A DNA stretch of 64,000 bases. Source: Novosphingobium barchaimii LL02. Its GTDB lineage: Bacteria > Pseudomonadota > Alphaproteobacteria > Sphingomonadales > Sphingomonadaceae. Location: positions 86,001 through 150,000 of the forward strand of contig NZ_KQ130459.1 in the NCBI RefSeq assembly GCF_001046635.1, read 5' to 3'. This document shows positions 1 to 7,928 of the stretch, piece after piece. The first letter of the stretch is position 1. Every line of letters starts with the position of its first letter. A program made the position numbers and the translations under genes. The notes under the pieces were generated by a model. That model did no database searches and was not told the DNA's origin. It worked only from the letters and a program-made list of their open reading frames with translations.

Positions 1-2
1 GC

Positions 3-578
3 AAAACTGAACAGAGTAGCCAAACTACAGTCACTTTGGCTGCAAATTCCGGCCTTGTGAATGTTTATCTTGGCAAGCTCGTTAACGCAAATGCAATGAC
101 TAAACCCGTACCAATACTCACGAGTTCAGACTTTGAGTATACAGATATACTTAGGACAAGCCTCCTGGGAATCGAGTTGGCCGCGATACAAGGCAAAGCC
201 GTGGTGCAACCTGTAATTGGTGCGAGCAATAATAACATTACTTTTGTACCGGACCCAAACCAGACCTTCGATCCTGCACAGCCGATCTCGTTCGGCGGCG
301 GGGTGGTTGTAGGCAACAGGCTGCAGGTTGGCGCGACGTTGCAGGGTTTGACCAAAGATTTGAAGCTCAAGGCATGTACGATATTGGTGGGCTGCATCGT
401 GAATACGGATGCGCAGGCATTGTCGAATGTTCTGAGCGTGGTGAACACCGTTGGCGGCGTGCTGGGAAACACTACCGACCCGCTGCTCGACAATATCCTG
501 GCCGCGCTCGGTGTCGAACTGGGCCATGCCACAGTCTGGGTAAGCGGCGCGCGGTGCGGTGTGCCGGTGCTGATCTAA
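3..578 (+). CDS. TadG-like pilus assembly protein, C-terminal part (5' truncated by window)
   Basis: The reading frame is open from the first complete codon at base 3, so the gene starts outside the window; the TTG at 36 is only an internal codon. The visible ~190 residues are rich in small, hydrophobic and Asn/Thr residues. They end in a conserved-looking tail (GHATVWVSGARCGVPVLI) that I associate with sphingomonad TadG/DUF2134-like proteins of Flp pilus loci. Flp pilin and TadE genes follow directly on the same strand, which supports a pilus assembly role, probably as a membrane-anchored periplasmic minor pseudopilin. The family call rests on this tail and on context; no catalytic motif is expected. 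Confidence 0.55.
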   Translation, partial: KTEQSSQTTVTLAANSGLVNVYLGKLVNANAMTKPVPILTSSDFEYTDILRTSLLGIELAAIQGKAVVQPVIGASNNNITFVPDPNQTFDPAQPISFGGGVVVGNRLQVGATLQGLTKDLKLKACTILVGCIVNTDAQALSNVLSVVNTVGGVLGNTTDPLLDNILAALGVELGHATVWVSGARCGVPVLI

Positions 579-657
579 GGTTTCAATGGCGCCATCGGGC
601 TTCCCTCCTGCCTGGTGATGGCCTCTGTCGAAATGGAGGATTTGGGGAGTGAATACT

Positions 658-831
658 ATGATGACTTCAATTCAGAAGCTTATGATCCGTCTCCGCAGCG
701 ATGAGCGCGGCCTGACGGCAGTCGAATACGCCGTGCTTGGCGCAATTGTTGTGGCAGCCATTGGTGCAGTAGGGGCGGCTTTCCGCTCGTCACTTATCGC
801 TGCCTTCGCCCGTATTTTCACGGCCACTTGA
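658..831 (+). CDS. flp: Flp/Fap-type type IVb pilin
   Basis: A 57-residue prepilin, the structural subunit of the Flp (tad) adhesive pilus. A basic leader is followed by the class IVb motif DERGLTAVEYAVLGAIVVAAIG: the processing site lies after the Gly of ERG, with the conserved E of the hydrophobic segment five residues on, and then one membrane-spanning helix. Length is typical for Flp pilins. ATG 658 is preferred over GTG 649 because GGGGAG at 644-649 is about 8 bases upstream. It sits between the TadG-like gene and the TadE-like gene, all on the plus strand, and is probably cotranscribed with them. Confidence 0.9.
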   Translation: MMTSIQKLMIRLRSDERGLTAVEYAVLGAIVVAAIGAVGAAFRSSLIAAFARIFTAT

Positions 832-846
832 AAGGGAGCAGCGGTG

Positions 847-1287
847 ATGCGCAAGTCAGCAAGGAATCTGTTCCAACTGCTGAAGTGCGAGCAGGGCATC
901 GCAGCGCTGGAATTCGTCTTTCTGGCTCCGGCGCTGCTGGCCCTTGTCTTTTCGATCATCGTCTATTCGATCTACTTCACCGCCGTGATCGGCGTGCGTC
1001 AGGCCGCCGCCGAAGGGGCCCGGGCCGCTGTCGCCGGCCTCTCCAGCACCGAGCGCGTCTCGCTTGCGCAGGCGCGCGCGATGGAGGTGATCACCAATTA
1101 CGGCGCCATGCTGGGCGGTGGCCACCAGCCGGTGATTACTGCCGGTGCGGGCACTACTACCGGCACTTTTCAGGTACAGGTGAGCTATGACATGAGCGGC
1201 AGCCCGATCATGCGCTACGGTAACTTCATTCCGCTTCCATCAAGCAACGTCCAGGCCAGCGTCGTGGTCACCAACGGAGGCTACTGA
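847..1287 (+). CDS. TadE-like pilus assembly protein
   Basis: A 146-residue protein with a TadE-like N-terminus: after a short basic segment comes EQGIAALEFVFLAPALLALVF, a pilin-like membrane helix with the conserved Glu, then a periplasmic domain with VRQAAAEGARAAVAG typical of TadE/TadG. TadE-like proteins are minor pseudopilins of the Flp pilus processed by the same prepilin peptidase as Flp. AAGGGAG at 832-838 lies about 8 bases before ATG 847; GTG 844 is an alternative. It is 15 bases behind the pilin gene and 1 base ahead of the next gene, so operonic organisation is likely. Confidence 0.85.
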   Translation: MRKSARNLFQLLKCEQGIAALEFVFLAPALLALVFSIIVYSIYFTAVIGVRQAAAEGARAAVAGLSSTERVSLAQARAMEVITNYGAMLGGGHQPVITAGAGTTTGTFQVQVSYDMSGSPIMRYGNFIPLPSSNVQASVVVTNGGY

Positions 1288-1288
1288 C

Positions 1289-1750
1289 GTGGATGCCGCA
1301 GGATATTTCTACCTGGCCCTGCTGGTTCTGGTGTTGATACCCGTCGTGATACTGCCATGGGAAGGGCATACGCCCCCGGACTGGCTCTACATCGTGCTGG
1401 CGGCCTGCGGGCTGACCGGGGCGATGCTGCTGGGCGGGCTTCCGGCGCTTGCGCTATCGTGCGCTGCGGGGCTGGGATGCCTTGTCTTGGCCGGCGGCGC
1501 GGTCACCTTGTTGCGGATGCGGACCCGGCTGCGGATACTCACCGGCGGGCAGATAAAGCTGCTATCCGCGGGTTCTACGTGGCTCGGTGTAAATGGGGCC
1601 TTGGCAATGGTGGTCGTAGCGCTATTCACTCTATTTGTGATCGCCGCGTTTCAGCGGGCAGGTGCTGTCAGGCGCCGGCCCGATGCTTCGGCGATCGTGG
1701 CAATGGCCATTGTTTCGGTCGCCATGCAACAACATCTGCCTGGATTGTGA
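1289..1750 (+). CDS. Prepilin peptidase (A24/CpaA)-like membrane protein lacking catalytic aspartates
   Basis: A 153-residue, highly hydrophobic protein with about four to five membrane segments. The second half contains LTGGQIKLLSAGSTWLG, aligning with the GGGDxKLxAAxGxWLG block of A24 prepilin peptidases, but the catalytic Asp is Gln88. The first Asp block (D-x-R-x3-IPNW) aligns with PWEGHTPPDW, where Pro23 replaces Asp. Both catalytic aspartates therefore appear absent. GTG 1289 is used, one base after the TadE-like stop, with ACGGAGG at 1273-1279 as the ribosome site. Location fits TadV/CpaA, but it is probably not an active peptidase; a working copy may lie to the left of the window. Confidence 0.6.
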   Translation: MDAAGYFYLALLVLVLIPVVILPWEGHTPPDWLYIVLAACGLTGAMLLGGLPALALSCAAGLGCLVLAGGAVTLLRMRTRLRILTGGQIKLLSAGSTWLGVNGALAMVVVALFTLFVIAAFQRAGAVRRRPDASAIVAMAIVSVAMQQHLPGL

Positions 1751-1788
1751 TATAGGTGTTCGCAAACATACTATGACGGGACGATGCG

Positions 1789-2808
1789 ATGCCTAAGAAC
1801 TGGCGAACCCGACTAGGGTCGATTCTTGGACCCAATGCCTCGGAAGACAATGATTTCGGTGCGGAATATGCAGTCGAACGTGCAGCCTCGGCGGAATTGC
1901 CAAAGGCGACGGAAGCAGGAGCATTCCAGTCCGTCGAACCGGTACTCATCGTCGACGACGATGCCGACTGGGGCAAGGAATGCGCTTTCAGCCTGCGCCA
2001 GATGGGCTACGAGCCCTTCGTGGCGACCAGCGCCGACGAGGCGCTGGCCCTGTTTGTCGACCACGACATCTCCATCGCCATCGTCGATTACAACCTGCCC
2101 GGGCTCGATGGCATCACCCTGATCCAGGAAATGGCGCAGCAGGCCGAGGCGGAGGGGCGCCAGCTGCGCTTCATCATGGCCACCGGCTATGCGACAAAGG
2201 ACGTCGCGATCGACGCGATGCGGGCCTCGGCGATCGACTTTCTGGAAAAGCCGATCAGCCAGTCCGACCTGCGCCGCGCGCTGCAGCGTATTCGCGGGCT
2301 GGCGCCCGCACCGGGCGCGCGCAAAGTTCTGATCGACAAGATTTCCAATCTCAGCACCGAACTGCAGCGCCTTGCCCATTTGATGGACGAGCCGGGTCGC
2401 TCCTCGGCGCCGGCGGAGGCGCCGGTGCCATCCGTTTCCTCGCCGCTGCCGGGCGGACCGGTCACGCCGGAGCAGTTGACCGTGTTCATCCGCGATCAGC
2501 TCCGCCGGGAAACCAAGCGGCGCGCGATCGGCGGCGGAGAACTGTTCGGCGACCCGGCCTGGGCGATGATGCTGGACCTGTTGCTGGCGAAGATCGAAAA
2601 GCGTCAGGTTTCGGTATCGAGCGCCTGCATCGCGTCGGGCGCGCCGATGAGCACCGCGCTGAGGCTGGTGCGCCGCCTTGTCGACGAAGAGGTGCTGTGC
2701 CGCCTGCCCGACGAACACGATCGGCGGCGCCATTTCCTGGCGATCAATCCCAAATGCGAGAAGCCGCTGGTGGATTACCTCACGGAGCAGGTACGCCAGC
2801 GCGGCTGA
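1789..2808 (+). CDS. Response regulator with MarR-like winged-helix output domain
   Basis: A 339-residue protein. Residues 52-165 form a receiver domain: acidic triad DDD at 56-58, phospho-acceptor Asp100 in IVDYNLPG, Thr at ATGYA, and Lys154 in EKP. After a Pro/Ala-rich linker, residues ~225-335 look like a winged helix of MarR type (RQVSVSSACIASGAPMSTALRLVRRLVDEEVL followed by DEHDRRRHFLAINP, a typical wing). REC plus MarR-like output is uncommon outside sphingomonads. No kinase gene is adjacent. It begins 39 bases after the peptidase-like gene on the same strand, so control of, or by, the pilus locus is possible but unproven. Confidence 0.75.
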   Translation: MPKNWRTRLGSILGPNASEDNDFGAEYAVERAASAELPKATEAGAFQSVEPVLIVDDDADWGKECAFSLRQMGYEPFVATSADEALALFVDHDISIAIVDYNLPGLDGITLIQEMAQQAEAEGRQLRFIMATGYATKDVAIDAMRASAIDFLEKPISQSDLRRALQRIRGLAPAPGARKVLIDKISNLSTELQRLAHLMDEPGRSSAPAEAPVPSVSSPLPGGPVTPEQLTVFIRDQLRRETKRRAIGGGELFGDPAWAMMLDLLLAKIEKRQVSVSSACIASGAPMSTALRLVRRLVDEEVLCRLPDEHDRRRHFLAINPKCEKPLVDYLTEQVRQRG

Positions 2809-2833
2809 TGCCGGCTCTCGGCGGGATGCTCGC

Positions 2834-2987
2834 AGATCGTTTGAAAAATGCGCAGAAGAGCGCATTTTGAAGGCGGCACCAGCCCACTCGCCCACCCGGC
2901 CACCCAACGGCAGTATTCTATGGGTGGCCGGGTGGGGGAGTGGGCTGGTGCGGCAAAATGGGCAAAGCCCATTCTCAAACGGTCTCT
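2834..2987. repeat. Palindromic repeat element, copy 1
   Basis: The ends are inverted copies of AGACCGTTTGARAATG: AGATCGTTTGAAAAATG at 2834-2850 and CATTCTCAAACGGTCTCT at 2970-2987. The left ~40 bases match the reverse complement of the right half of the element at 13117-13185, so the two are one family. A long hairpin occupies the interior. The element lies in the 314-base gap after the response regulator gene and before the convergent SDR gene, and may act as a transcription barrier there. Confidence 0.75.
2871..2954. terminator. Long near-perfect hairpin inside the repeat element
   Basis: The arms are about 34 bases (left 2873-2906, right 2921-2954), with about 32 of 34 positions paired around a 14-base loop (2907-2920). 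The stem includes CCCACCCGGCCACCCA and its complement. It has no downstream T-run, so it is not a classical intrinsic terminator, but it lies between convergent genes and would form a very stable structure in RNA from either strand. Confidence 0.55.
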
Positions 2988-3122
2988 CGGGCGTCGTTGA
3001 GTTTACGCCCGAGTGTTACGCGGTTGTTCCAGCGTTATCTCACCCCCCTGGCGACGCCGTGAAGCATGACGGACACAGCGTCCGTCATGCTTCTGCTGGC
3101 AGTCAGGGGGCGATCATGCCCG

Positions 3123-3920
3123 TCATGCGATGGTTGGGATGATGCCGCCTTCAACTCGAACCGAAGCGCCGTTGGTGACAGCGCCGAGCGGGCTGGCGAG
3201 CAGGGCCACCTGTGCGGCGATCTCGTCTGCTTCGATCAGGCGGCGGATCAGCGAAAGCGGGCGCAGCTTGGTGAAGAACTCCTTCTCGCGCTCGGCCTCG
3301 GGGGCGTCCTTGTTTTCGACGACCGAGCGGATGAATTCGACAATCCCTTCCGAGCGGGTCGGGCCGGGCAGGACCGAGTTCACCGTCACCCCGGTGCCGC
3401 GCGTCTGCTCGGCAAGGCCGCGGGCGATCGCGAGCTGGGCGGTCTTGGTCATGCCGTAGTGGATCATCTCGCCGGGGATCACGAGCCCGCTTTCGCTGGC
3501 GATGAAGATCACGCGGCCCCAGTCCCTGGCGAGCATCCGGGGGAAGTAGTGGCGGGCCAGGCGCGCGCCGCTGACGACGTTGACCTCGAAAAAGCGGTGC
3601 CAGTCCTCGTCGGAAATCTCGGTGAAGGGCTTGGCCTCGTAAATGCCCAGGTTATTGACCAGAATGTCGACATCCGGAACCGCCGCGATCAGCGCAGCGG
3701 CGCCTTCGGCCGTCGCGGGATCGGCAAGGACGGCGCGCACCTTGCCGCCTTGCGCAGCCTTGGCAGCGACCTTGACGGCGGCTTCGTCGAGCTTGTGCCG
3801 GTTACGGCCCGAAATGACCACGTCGACGCCTTCGCCAACAAGGCGCTCGGCGATGGCAAGGCCGATGCCGGCGGTCGATCCGGTAACGAGAGCGGTCTTG
3901 CCGGTGAGTTTCAAATCCAT
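3123..3920 (-). CDS. Short-chain dehydrogenase/reductase (SDR)
   Basis: A 265-residue classical SDR. The dinucleotide motif TGSTAGIG is at residues ~13-20, the NNLG structural motif follows IDILV-like sequence, and the active site has Ser of FIASESG with Y-x3-K as YGMTK. The start at 3920 is chosen because a ribosome site (AAGGACT on the minus strand) lies just upstream; the frame extends further upstream without a good start. It is divergent from a LysR gene with a ~110-base gap, the usual arrangement for a regulator and its target. The substrate is unknown; family members reduce ketones or oxidise secondary alcohols with NAD(P). Confidence 0.88.
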   Translation of the reverse strand: MDLKLTGKTALVTGSTAGIGLAIAERLVGEGVDVVISGRNRHKLDEAAVKVAAKAAQGGKVRAVLADPATAEGAAALIAAVPDVDILVNNLGIYEAKPFTEISDEDWHRFFEVNVVSGARLARHYFPRMLARDWGRVIFIASESGLVIPGEMIHYGMTKTAQLAIARGLAEQTRGTGVTVNSVLPGPTRSEGIVEFIRSVVENKDAPEAEREKEFFTKLRPLSLIRRLIEADEIAAQVALLASPLGAVTNGASVRVEGGIIPTIA

Positions 3921-4031
3921 GAGATAAAGTCCTTCACGATGTTGCCCGCGAATGTAGGACGCAGTGGTATTGATGAACAGCCAGCGCGAGGGCATCTTAG
4001 AAGTGATTCAAAATCACGGATGCGACGATAT

Positions 4032-4970
4032 ATGGATAACCGCTTCGGTGAAATGCAGATCTTCCTCGCCGTCGCGCAAAGCGGCAGCTTTGCCGGTGCG
4101 GCCCGGGCGCTGCGGCTTACCCCGTCGGCGGTCAGCCGCGCCATCGCCCGGCTGGAGGCGCGGCTGGGGGCGCAGTTGGTGTCTCGCACCACGCGGGCGC
4201 TGGCGCTGACGGCGGAAGGCGAACTCTACCGCGAGCGCGTGGCCGGGCTCGTCGCCGAGATCGACGAAGTGGAGCGCGGCTTCGCGCGCGCTGACGAAGC
4301 GCCCCGGGGGCCTTTGCGGATCAACGCTTCGGTGCCGTTCGGAACCCAGTGCCTGCTGCCGATCCTGCCGCTATTCCAGGCGCTTCACCCCGGCGTGACG
4401 CTGGATTTGGCGCTGTCGGACACGCTGGTCGATCTGGTGGAGGAGCGGGCGGATATCGCCATCCGCATAGGTCCGCTACGCGATACCGGGCTCAAGGCGA
4501 AGAAGCTGGGGCGCAGCGCGATGGCCGTGGTCGCCAGCCCTGCCTATCTGCGGGAACGAGGCGAGCCCGTCCATCCGCGTGAACTGGCGCAGCACGCATG
4601 TCTGCGCTTCAGCTTCCGCCGTTCGGTAGACACATGGCCGTTCCTCGTCGAAGGAACGCTTGTTCACCGGCCGATAGACGGCGTGTTCATGGGCAATTCG
4701 GGCGAAGTGGTGCGGATGATGGCGGCAGCCGGCGGCGGTATTGCCCGGCTGGGCCGGTTCCACGTTGCCGCCGATCTTGCTTCGGGCCGGTTGGTCGAGA
4801 TCCTGCGCGACTGCAATCCGGGCGACCACGAGGACATCCACGCGCTTTATGCGGGGCACCAGCGGCTGGCATCGCGGATCAGGGCGTTTCTGGACTTTCT
4901 TGACGCGCACCTGAGGCTACCGGGCGCGCCGCCGAAGATCAGCGAGCGGGCCGGTCCGCGCGCCAGTTGA
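4032..4970 (+). CDS. LysR-family transcriptional regulator
   Basis: A 312-residue LysR protein. The N-terminal winged helix shows FGEMQIFLAVAQSGSFAGAARALRLTPSAVSRAIARLE at residues ~4-41, followed by an effector domain with GPLRINASVPFG and IRIGPL typical of the group near AaeR/DmlR. The frame is open far upstream to 3066, but that part carries no homology and overlaps the SDR gene on the other strand, so the start is placed at ATG 4032 (ATG 4020 is possible). It probably controls the divergent SDR gene. Its last 32 bases overlap the convergent DUF3325 gene. Confidence 0.88.
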   Translation: MDNRFGEMQIFLAVAQSGSFAGAARALRLTPSAVSRAIARLEARLGAQLVSRTTRALALTAEGELYRERVAGLVAEIDEVERGFARADEAPRGPLRINASVPFGTQCLLPILPLFQALHPGVTLDLALSDTLVDLVEERADIAIRIGPLRDTGLKAKKLGRSAMAVVASPAYLRERGEPVHPRELAQHACLRFSFRRSVDTWPFLVEGTLVHRPIDGVFMGNSGEVVRMMAAAGGGIARLGRFHVAADLASGRLVEILRDCNPGDHEDIHALYAGHQRLASRIRAFLDFLDAHLRLPGAPPKISERAGPRAS

Positions 4971-5220
4971 TGATGGCGATGGCCAGCCATGCCCCCATGC
5001 TGACTTCGCCGATCCAGACGATCGTGCCCAGCGCCGGGCCGAGCATCCAGCCTTCCAGCGCCCAGCAGAGCGCGATGAGCAGCCAGCCGGCGATCCGGGC
5101 AAGCCTGGCACGGGCCTCGGGCACGGTGCGGCCGACAAGGTCGCGCTGATGGCGCTTCATCGACAGCGCAAGCATCAGGAACGCCGCGCAGGCCAGCGCT
5201 ATGGCAAGGGTGTGGATCAC
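4939..5220 (-). CDS. DUF3325 family membrane protein (iron-uptake associated)
   Basis: A 93-residue protein with three hydrophobic segments and the pattern KRHQRDLVGR between the first two, as in DUF3325 proteins that accompany PepSY proteins and siderophore receptors. The GTG start at 5220 overlaps the upstream stop as GTGA, so translation is probably coupled. It is the last gene of a three-gene operon DUF3649-PepSY-DUF3325 on the minus strand. Its 3' end overlaps the convergent LysR gene by 32 bases. The molecular function of the family is unknown; a role in iron acquisition is inferred from conserved neighbourhood. Confidence 0.75.
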   Translation of the reverse strand: MIHTLAIALACAAFLMLALSMKRHQRDLVGRTVPEARARLARIAGWLLIALCWALEGWMLGPALGTIVWIGEVSMGAWLAIAIINWRADRPAR

Positions 5221-6779
5221 TGGCTCACCGCCTTGCGCGAAGTCCGGCGGAGCGGGGCCGCCGCCTTTTTCGCCCGGTGCTGCGCCACTTTGCCAGCCGC
5301 GTGCAGGAAGCAGGCCGCCAGCGCGATCATCACCAGATCGAACGCTATGAACAGCCAGTCGCCATTGGTGATACTGGCGGCGAACCCGCGCGAAGTGGTC
5401 AGAGCATTGACTACCGGCACCGCCGCAAAGCAGGCCCCGGCGAGGGCCAGCGTCTCGGTCCATGCCCGTCCGGCGGGGCGCACCATGCCCCACAGGCCCA
5501 CGGCGAGCCAGGCGAGGAACAGGCTGTCGATCTCGCGGTCTGGCCGCTGGGCAAGATCTGCGGGAAGCAGGCGATTGGCGAGGAAATAGACGGCGATGCC
5601 GGTGGCAAGGCCGGGGATCGCAGCGATGTTCAGCCGTTCAACAAGACGGAAGCCGAAGTGCGGCCGCGCCGGATCGGGGAGGCGGGCGCGGCGTTTGACG
5701 GTCCAGAGCACCAGTCCGCTGCCGACCATGACGGTGCCGCCGATGCCGCTCAGGAAATACAGCCAGCGCAGGCCCCACTGGGCGAAGCGCCCCGTGTGCA
5801 GGCCGATCATCACGCTTTCCGTCGCCAGCGCCGCGCCGCTGGCGGTGTGAGCGGCCAGATCCTTGCCGGTGGCGCCTGCGAAGGCGGCCGTCTCTCCGCG
5901 CGCGGCAATGGCAGCGCCGGGCGACCGGGTGAACAGGACGCGGGCCGTCGCATCGCCGGGGTTCGTCACGCTGATATAACCCACCTGTTTGCCGCCCCAT
6001 CCGGCAGAGGCCGCGCGCATCAGCGGCGCAAGATCGACGAGCGGCTGGGCCCTGCCGCTGCGTTCGGCCGCCGGTTCGCGGCCGAAAACCTGCTCCTGAA
6101 ATACCGACGGCGAGGCATAGTTCGCGGCGATGCCCCAGGGCATGTACATCGAGGCCAGCGTGACCAATCCGGTAAAGGTGATCATCAGGTGGAAAGGCAG
6201 TGCGATCACGGCGGTCACATTATGCGCGTCCAGCCAGCTTCTCTGCCCCTTGCCGAAGCGTAGCATGAAAAAATCGGCGAAGATCTTCTTGTGGGTGACG
6301 ATGCCCGAAAGGATCGCCGTAAGCATGAACATCGCCGCGATACCCACGAGGTAGCGCGCCCACAGCACCGGCATATAGTGAAGGTCGAAATGGAAGCGGT
6401 AGAGGAAGAAGCCGCCGCTGGTTTCGCGCACGGTGATCGCGCGGCCTGCCTGGTCCAGCACAGCGGAGGTTTCGCCGCGTTTACCGCGTGTCCCGTCGCC
6501 GGGTTGCCAGTAAACCTGGGTGGTGGCGCTGCGGCCGTTCGGCAGGGTGATATACCAACTGATCGCATCGGGGGCGACTTTGTTCAAGTATCTCACAGCG
6601 CCTTGGGCGGACGCTTCAGGATCGGCGCTGCCGGTTACTTCCGGCTGCATCCAGCGGGTGATCTCGTCCTGGAAATAGGCTGCGGTGCCGGTGGCGAACA
6701 TCGCGAAGAGCAACCAGCCAAGCAGCAGCCCGCTCCACGTGTGGAACAGCGCCATGGATTGACGCAGGCTGTCCTTCAC
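5217..6779 (-). CDS. PepSY-associated transmembrane protein (siderophore/iron reductase-like)
   Basis: A 520-residue PepSY_TM protein. An N-terminal membrane segment (LFHTWSGLLLGWLLFAMFATG) carries the conserved H-x-W-x-G-L signature. A periplasmic PepSY region follows, then further membrane segments with the HNVTAVIALPFHLMI motif and a C-terminal multi-span region. Members are thought to be inner-membrane reductases or accessory proteins in siderophore-iron uptake. The GTG start at 6779 overlaps the DUF3649 stop (GTGA); an upstream ATG at 6854 would overlap that gene by 79 bases. Operon with DUF3649 and DUF3325. Confidence 0.85.
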   Translation of the reverse strand: MKDSLRQSMALFHTWSGLLLGWLLFAMFATGTAAYFQDEITRWMQPEVTGSADPEASAQGAVRYLNKVAPDAISWYITLPNGRSATTQVYWQPGDGTRGKRGETSAVLDQAGRAITVRETSGGFFLYRFHFDLHYMPVLWARYLVGIAAMFMLTAILSGIVTHKKIFADFFMLRFGKGQRSWLDAHNVTAVIALPFHLMITFTGLVTLASMYMPWGIAANYASPSVFQEQVFGREPAAERSGRAQPLVDLAPLMRAASAGWGGKQVGYISVTNPGDATARVLFTRSPGAAIAARGETAAFAGATGKDLAAHTASGAALATESVMIGLHTGRFAQWGLRWLYFLSGIGGTVMVGSGLVLWTVKRRARLPDPARPHFGFRLVERLNIAAIPGLATGIAVYFLANRLLPADLAQRPDREIDSLFLAWLAVGLWGMVRPAGRAWTETLALAGACFAAVPVVNALTTSRGFAASITNGDWLFIAFDLVMIALAACFLHAAGKVAQHRAKKAAAPLRRTSRKAVSQ

Positions 6780-7102
6780 AGTCGTCCTCCCGATGTCAGG
6801 GAAAGCCACAGGCCTGCGCCCAGGACGGCGCCCGAACCGATCATCCAGAGCCACAGCTTAAGGGCCGATCTCACGCCGAACGCCACAAGCGCCAGCACCG
6901 AGAACATCACGAAGGAGGCCAGCATCGCCGCCACGCTGGCATTGGCCGGATCGACGCCCAGCCCGCGCCACAGCAGGCGGGCGAGGGTCGCGGTCGCGAG
7001 GGACGTCAGCAGATAGTTGGCCGGGATCGCCGCGAGCAACCGCGCTGCCACGTCTGTCCGGCCGGCCGGAATTCGTCCCACACCCTGCGCTTTTCCTGCC
7101 AT
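6776..7102 (-). CDS. DUF3649 family small membrane protein
   Basis: A 108-residue protein with three to four hydrophobic helices; AARLLAAIPANYLLTSLATATLARLL at its N-terminus is typical of DUF3649, found with PepSY and DUF3325 next to TonB siderophore receptors. The start at 7102 gives the family length. The frame continues to ATG 7204, but the extra 34 residues look non-conserved and reach almost to a possible iron-regulator site at 7214-7237. First gene of the operon; the receptor gene that normally precedes it is not present next to it. Confidence 0.65.
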   Translation of the reverse strand: MAGKAQGVGRIPAGRTDVAARLLAAIPANYLLTSLATATLARLLWRGLGVDPANASVAAMLASFVMFSVLALVAFGVRSALKLWLWMIGSGAVLGAGLWLSLTSGGRL

Positions 7103-7213
7103 CGCCGCTATGCCGACCAGGACCGGCGGCGCGGCGATGATGCGCGTGGGCGCAATTGGGTGCGGGGTAGCAGGCGCAACGGCATCTCGTTTTCTGACGG
7201 GCATCGCACGCTA

Positions 7214-7237
7214 TTGCGAGGCACTCTCAATTATTGT
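7214..7237. promoter_or_regulatory. Possible Fur-type operator upstream of DUF3649 operon
   Basis: TTGCGAGGCACTCTCAATTATTG resembles the TGCGAATNATTCTCATTT-like iron-regulator sites of TonB receptor promoters. It lies just ahead of the iron-associated operon on the minus strand. The match is partial, and this is only a candidate. Confidence 0.25.
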
Positions 7238-7702
7238 CGCTAAGGCGCGCGTCGGTGGTTGTCAATGATCGGCGTGGCTTGTGCAGGGGCGGGTAGGTCC
7301 CCGCCATGGGCTGTTTGCCGGAAATCAGGGCTCTTTGAATGCGCGGGAGGCGGAATCCGCCCGCAGCGTTCCGAATAGCAGGGCATCTTATGTGCGCGGC
7401 TTATAATACGGATTACATCACGATCTCATGCGCTGCGATTGCCGTGCGGCTGATGCAATAACTCCCTATTTTCCTCGTTTACACGGCAACTTGGTGAACA
7501 GCCATCCTGGCGCACGTCCGCCGCGTCATCGCGGTCCCGGTGAGGTCACGGCGCTGCTTTGATCTGGGTTGGGCGAATCAGGTCCTGTGCGAATAGGCGT
7601 AGCAAGCAGCGAAGCGAGGCGAGAAGGCCGGATTTTCTCGCGGTATGCCTCATGCAGCGCGACCGGCGGCACCCTTGTGCAAAATGGCGGCCATTTACGA
7701 TT

Positions 7703-7722
7703 GAATGAAAACGTCACTCATT
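7703..7722. promoter_or_regulatory. Palindromic operator-like site, copy 1
   Basis: GAATGAAAACGTCACTCATT contains the inverted arms AATGA and TCATT, nine bases apart. A near-identical site lies 119 bases downstream. The spacing and arm sequence suit a TetR-type dimer, but no regulator gene of that class is adjacent. Confidence 0.4.
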
Positions 7723-7821
7723 TGTGTTCATATAAAAAATCTCGTGAAATGATAGCGTTGAGGTCTTTCTATATGGGGGGTCGCGATGGCTGGCTTGCAA
7801 TCGCCTGCGAATCGGTCATTG

Positions 7822-7841
7822 TAATGAAAACGACACTCATT
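7822..7841. promoter_or_regulatory. Palindromic operator-like site, copy 2
   Basis: TAATGAAAACGACACTCATT differs from copy 1 in its first base and at one internal position, within a region that is otherwise not duplicated. It ends 21 bases before the receptor-like start codon at 7863, a position from which a bound repressor or activator could control that transcript. Confidence 0.4.
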
Positions 7842-7862
7842 CGGGCGTTCAAGGGGTTCACA

Positions 7863-7928
7863 ATGGTCTCGAAGCGTTTTGCCCTCATGGCTGGCGGCTC
7901 CAGTCTCGCGATGGATACTGCACTGTGA
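7863..7928 (+). pseudogene. Probable remnant of a secreted/receptor gene (signal peptide only)
   Basis: ATG 7863 opens a 21-codon frame MVSKRFALMAGGSSLAMDTAL then TGA. It reads like the start of a sphingomonad TonB receptor or exported protein signal peptide (basic start, then AL-A-G-S-A-LA). No beta-barrel coding follows; about 150 bases of non-coding sequence separate it from the amidase gene. I infer a deletion or decay of a receptor gene that once headed the amidase/RutA operon. The evidence is short and could be chance. Confidence 0.3.

Noticed and set aside
3066-4031. Upstream open frame in phase with the LysR gene, giving a 634-residue protein
   Set aside because: The added 322 residues have no recognisable domain and lie antisense to a well-supported SDR gene; LysR homology starts at 4032.
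7569-7928. 119-codon frame on the plus strand in the gap before the amidase gene
   Set aside because: No ribosome site or recognisable motif; only the last part, from ATG 7863, resembles a signal peptide.
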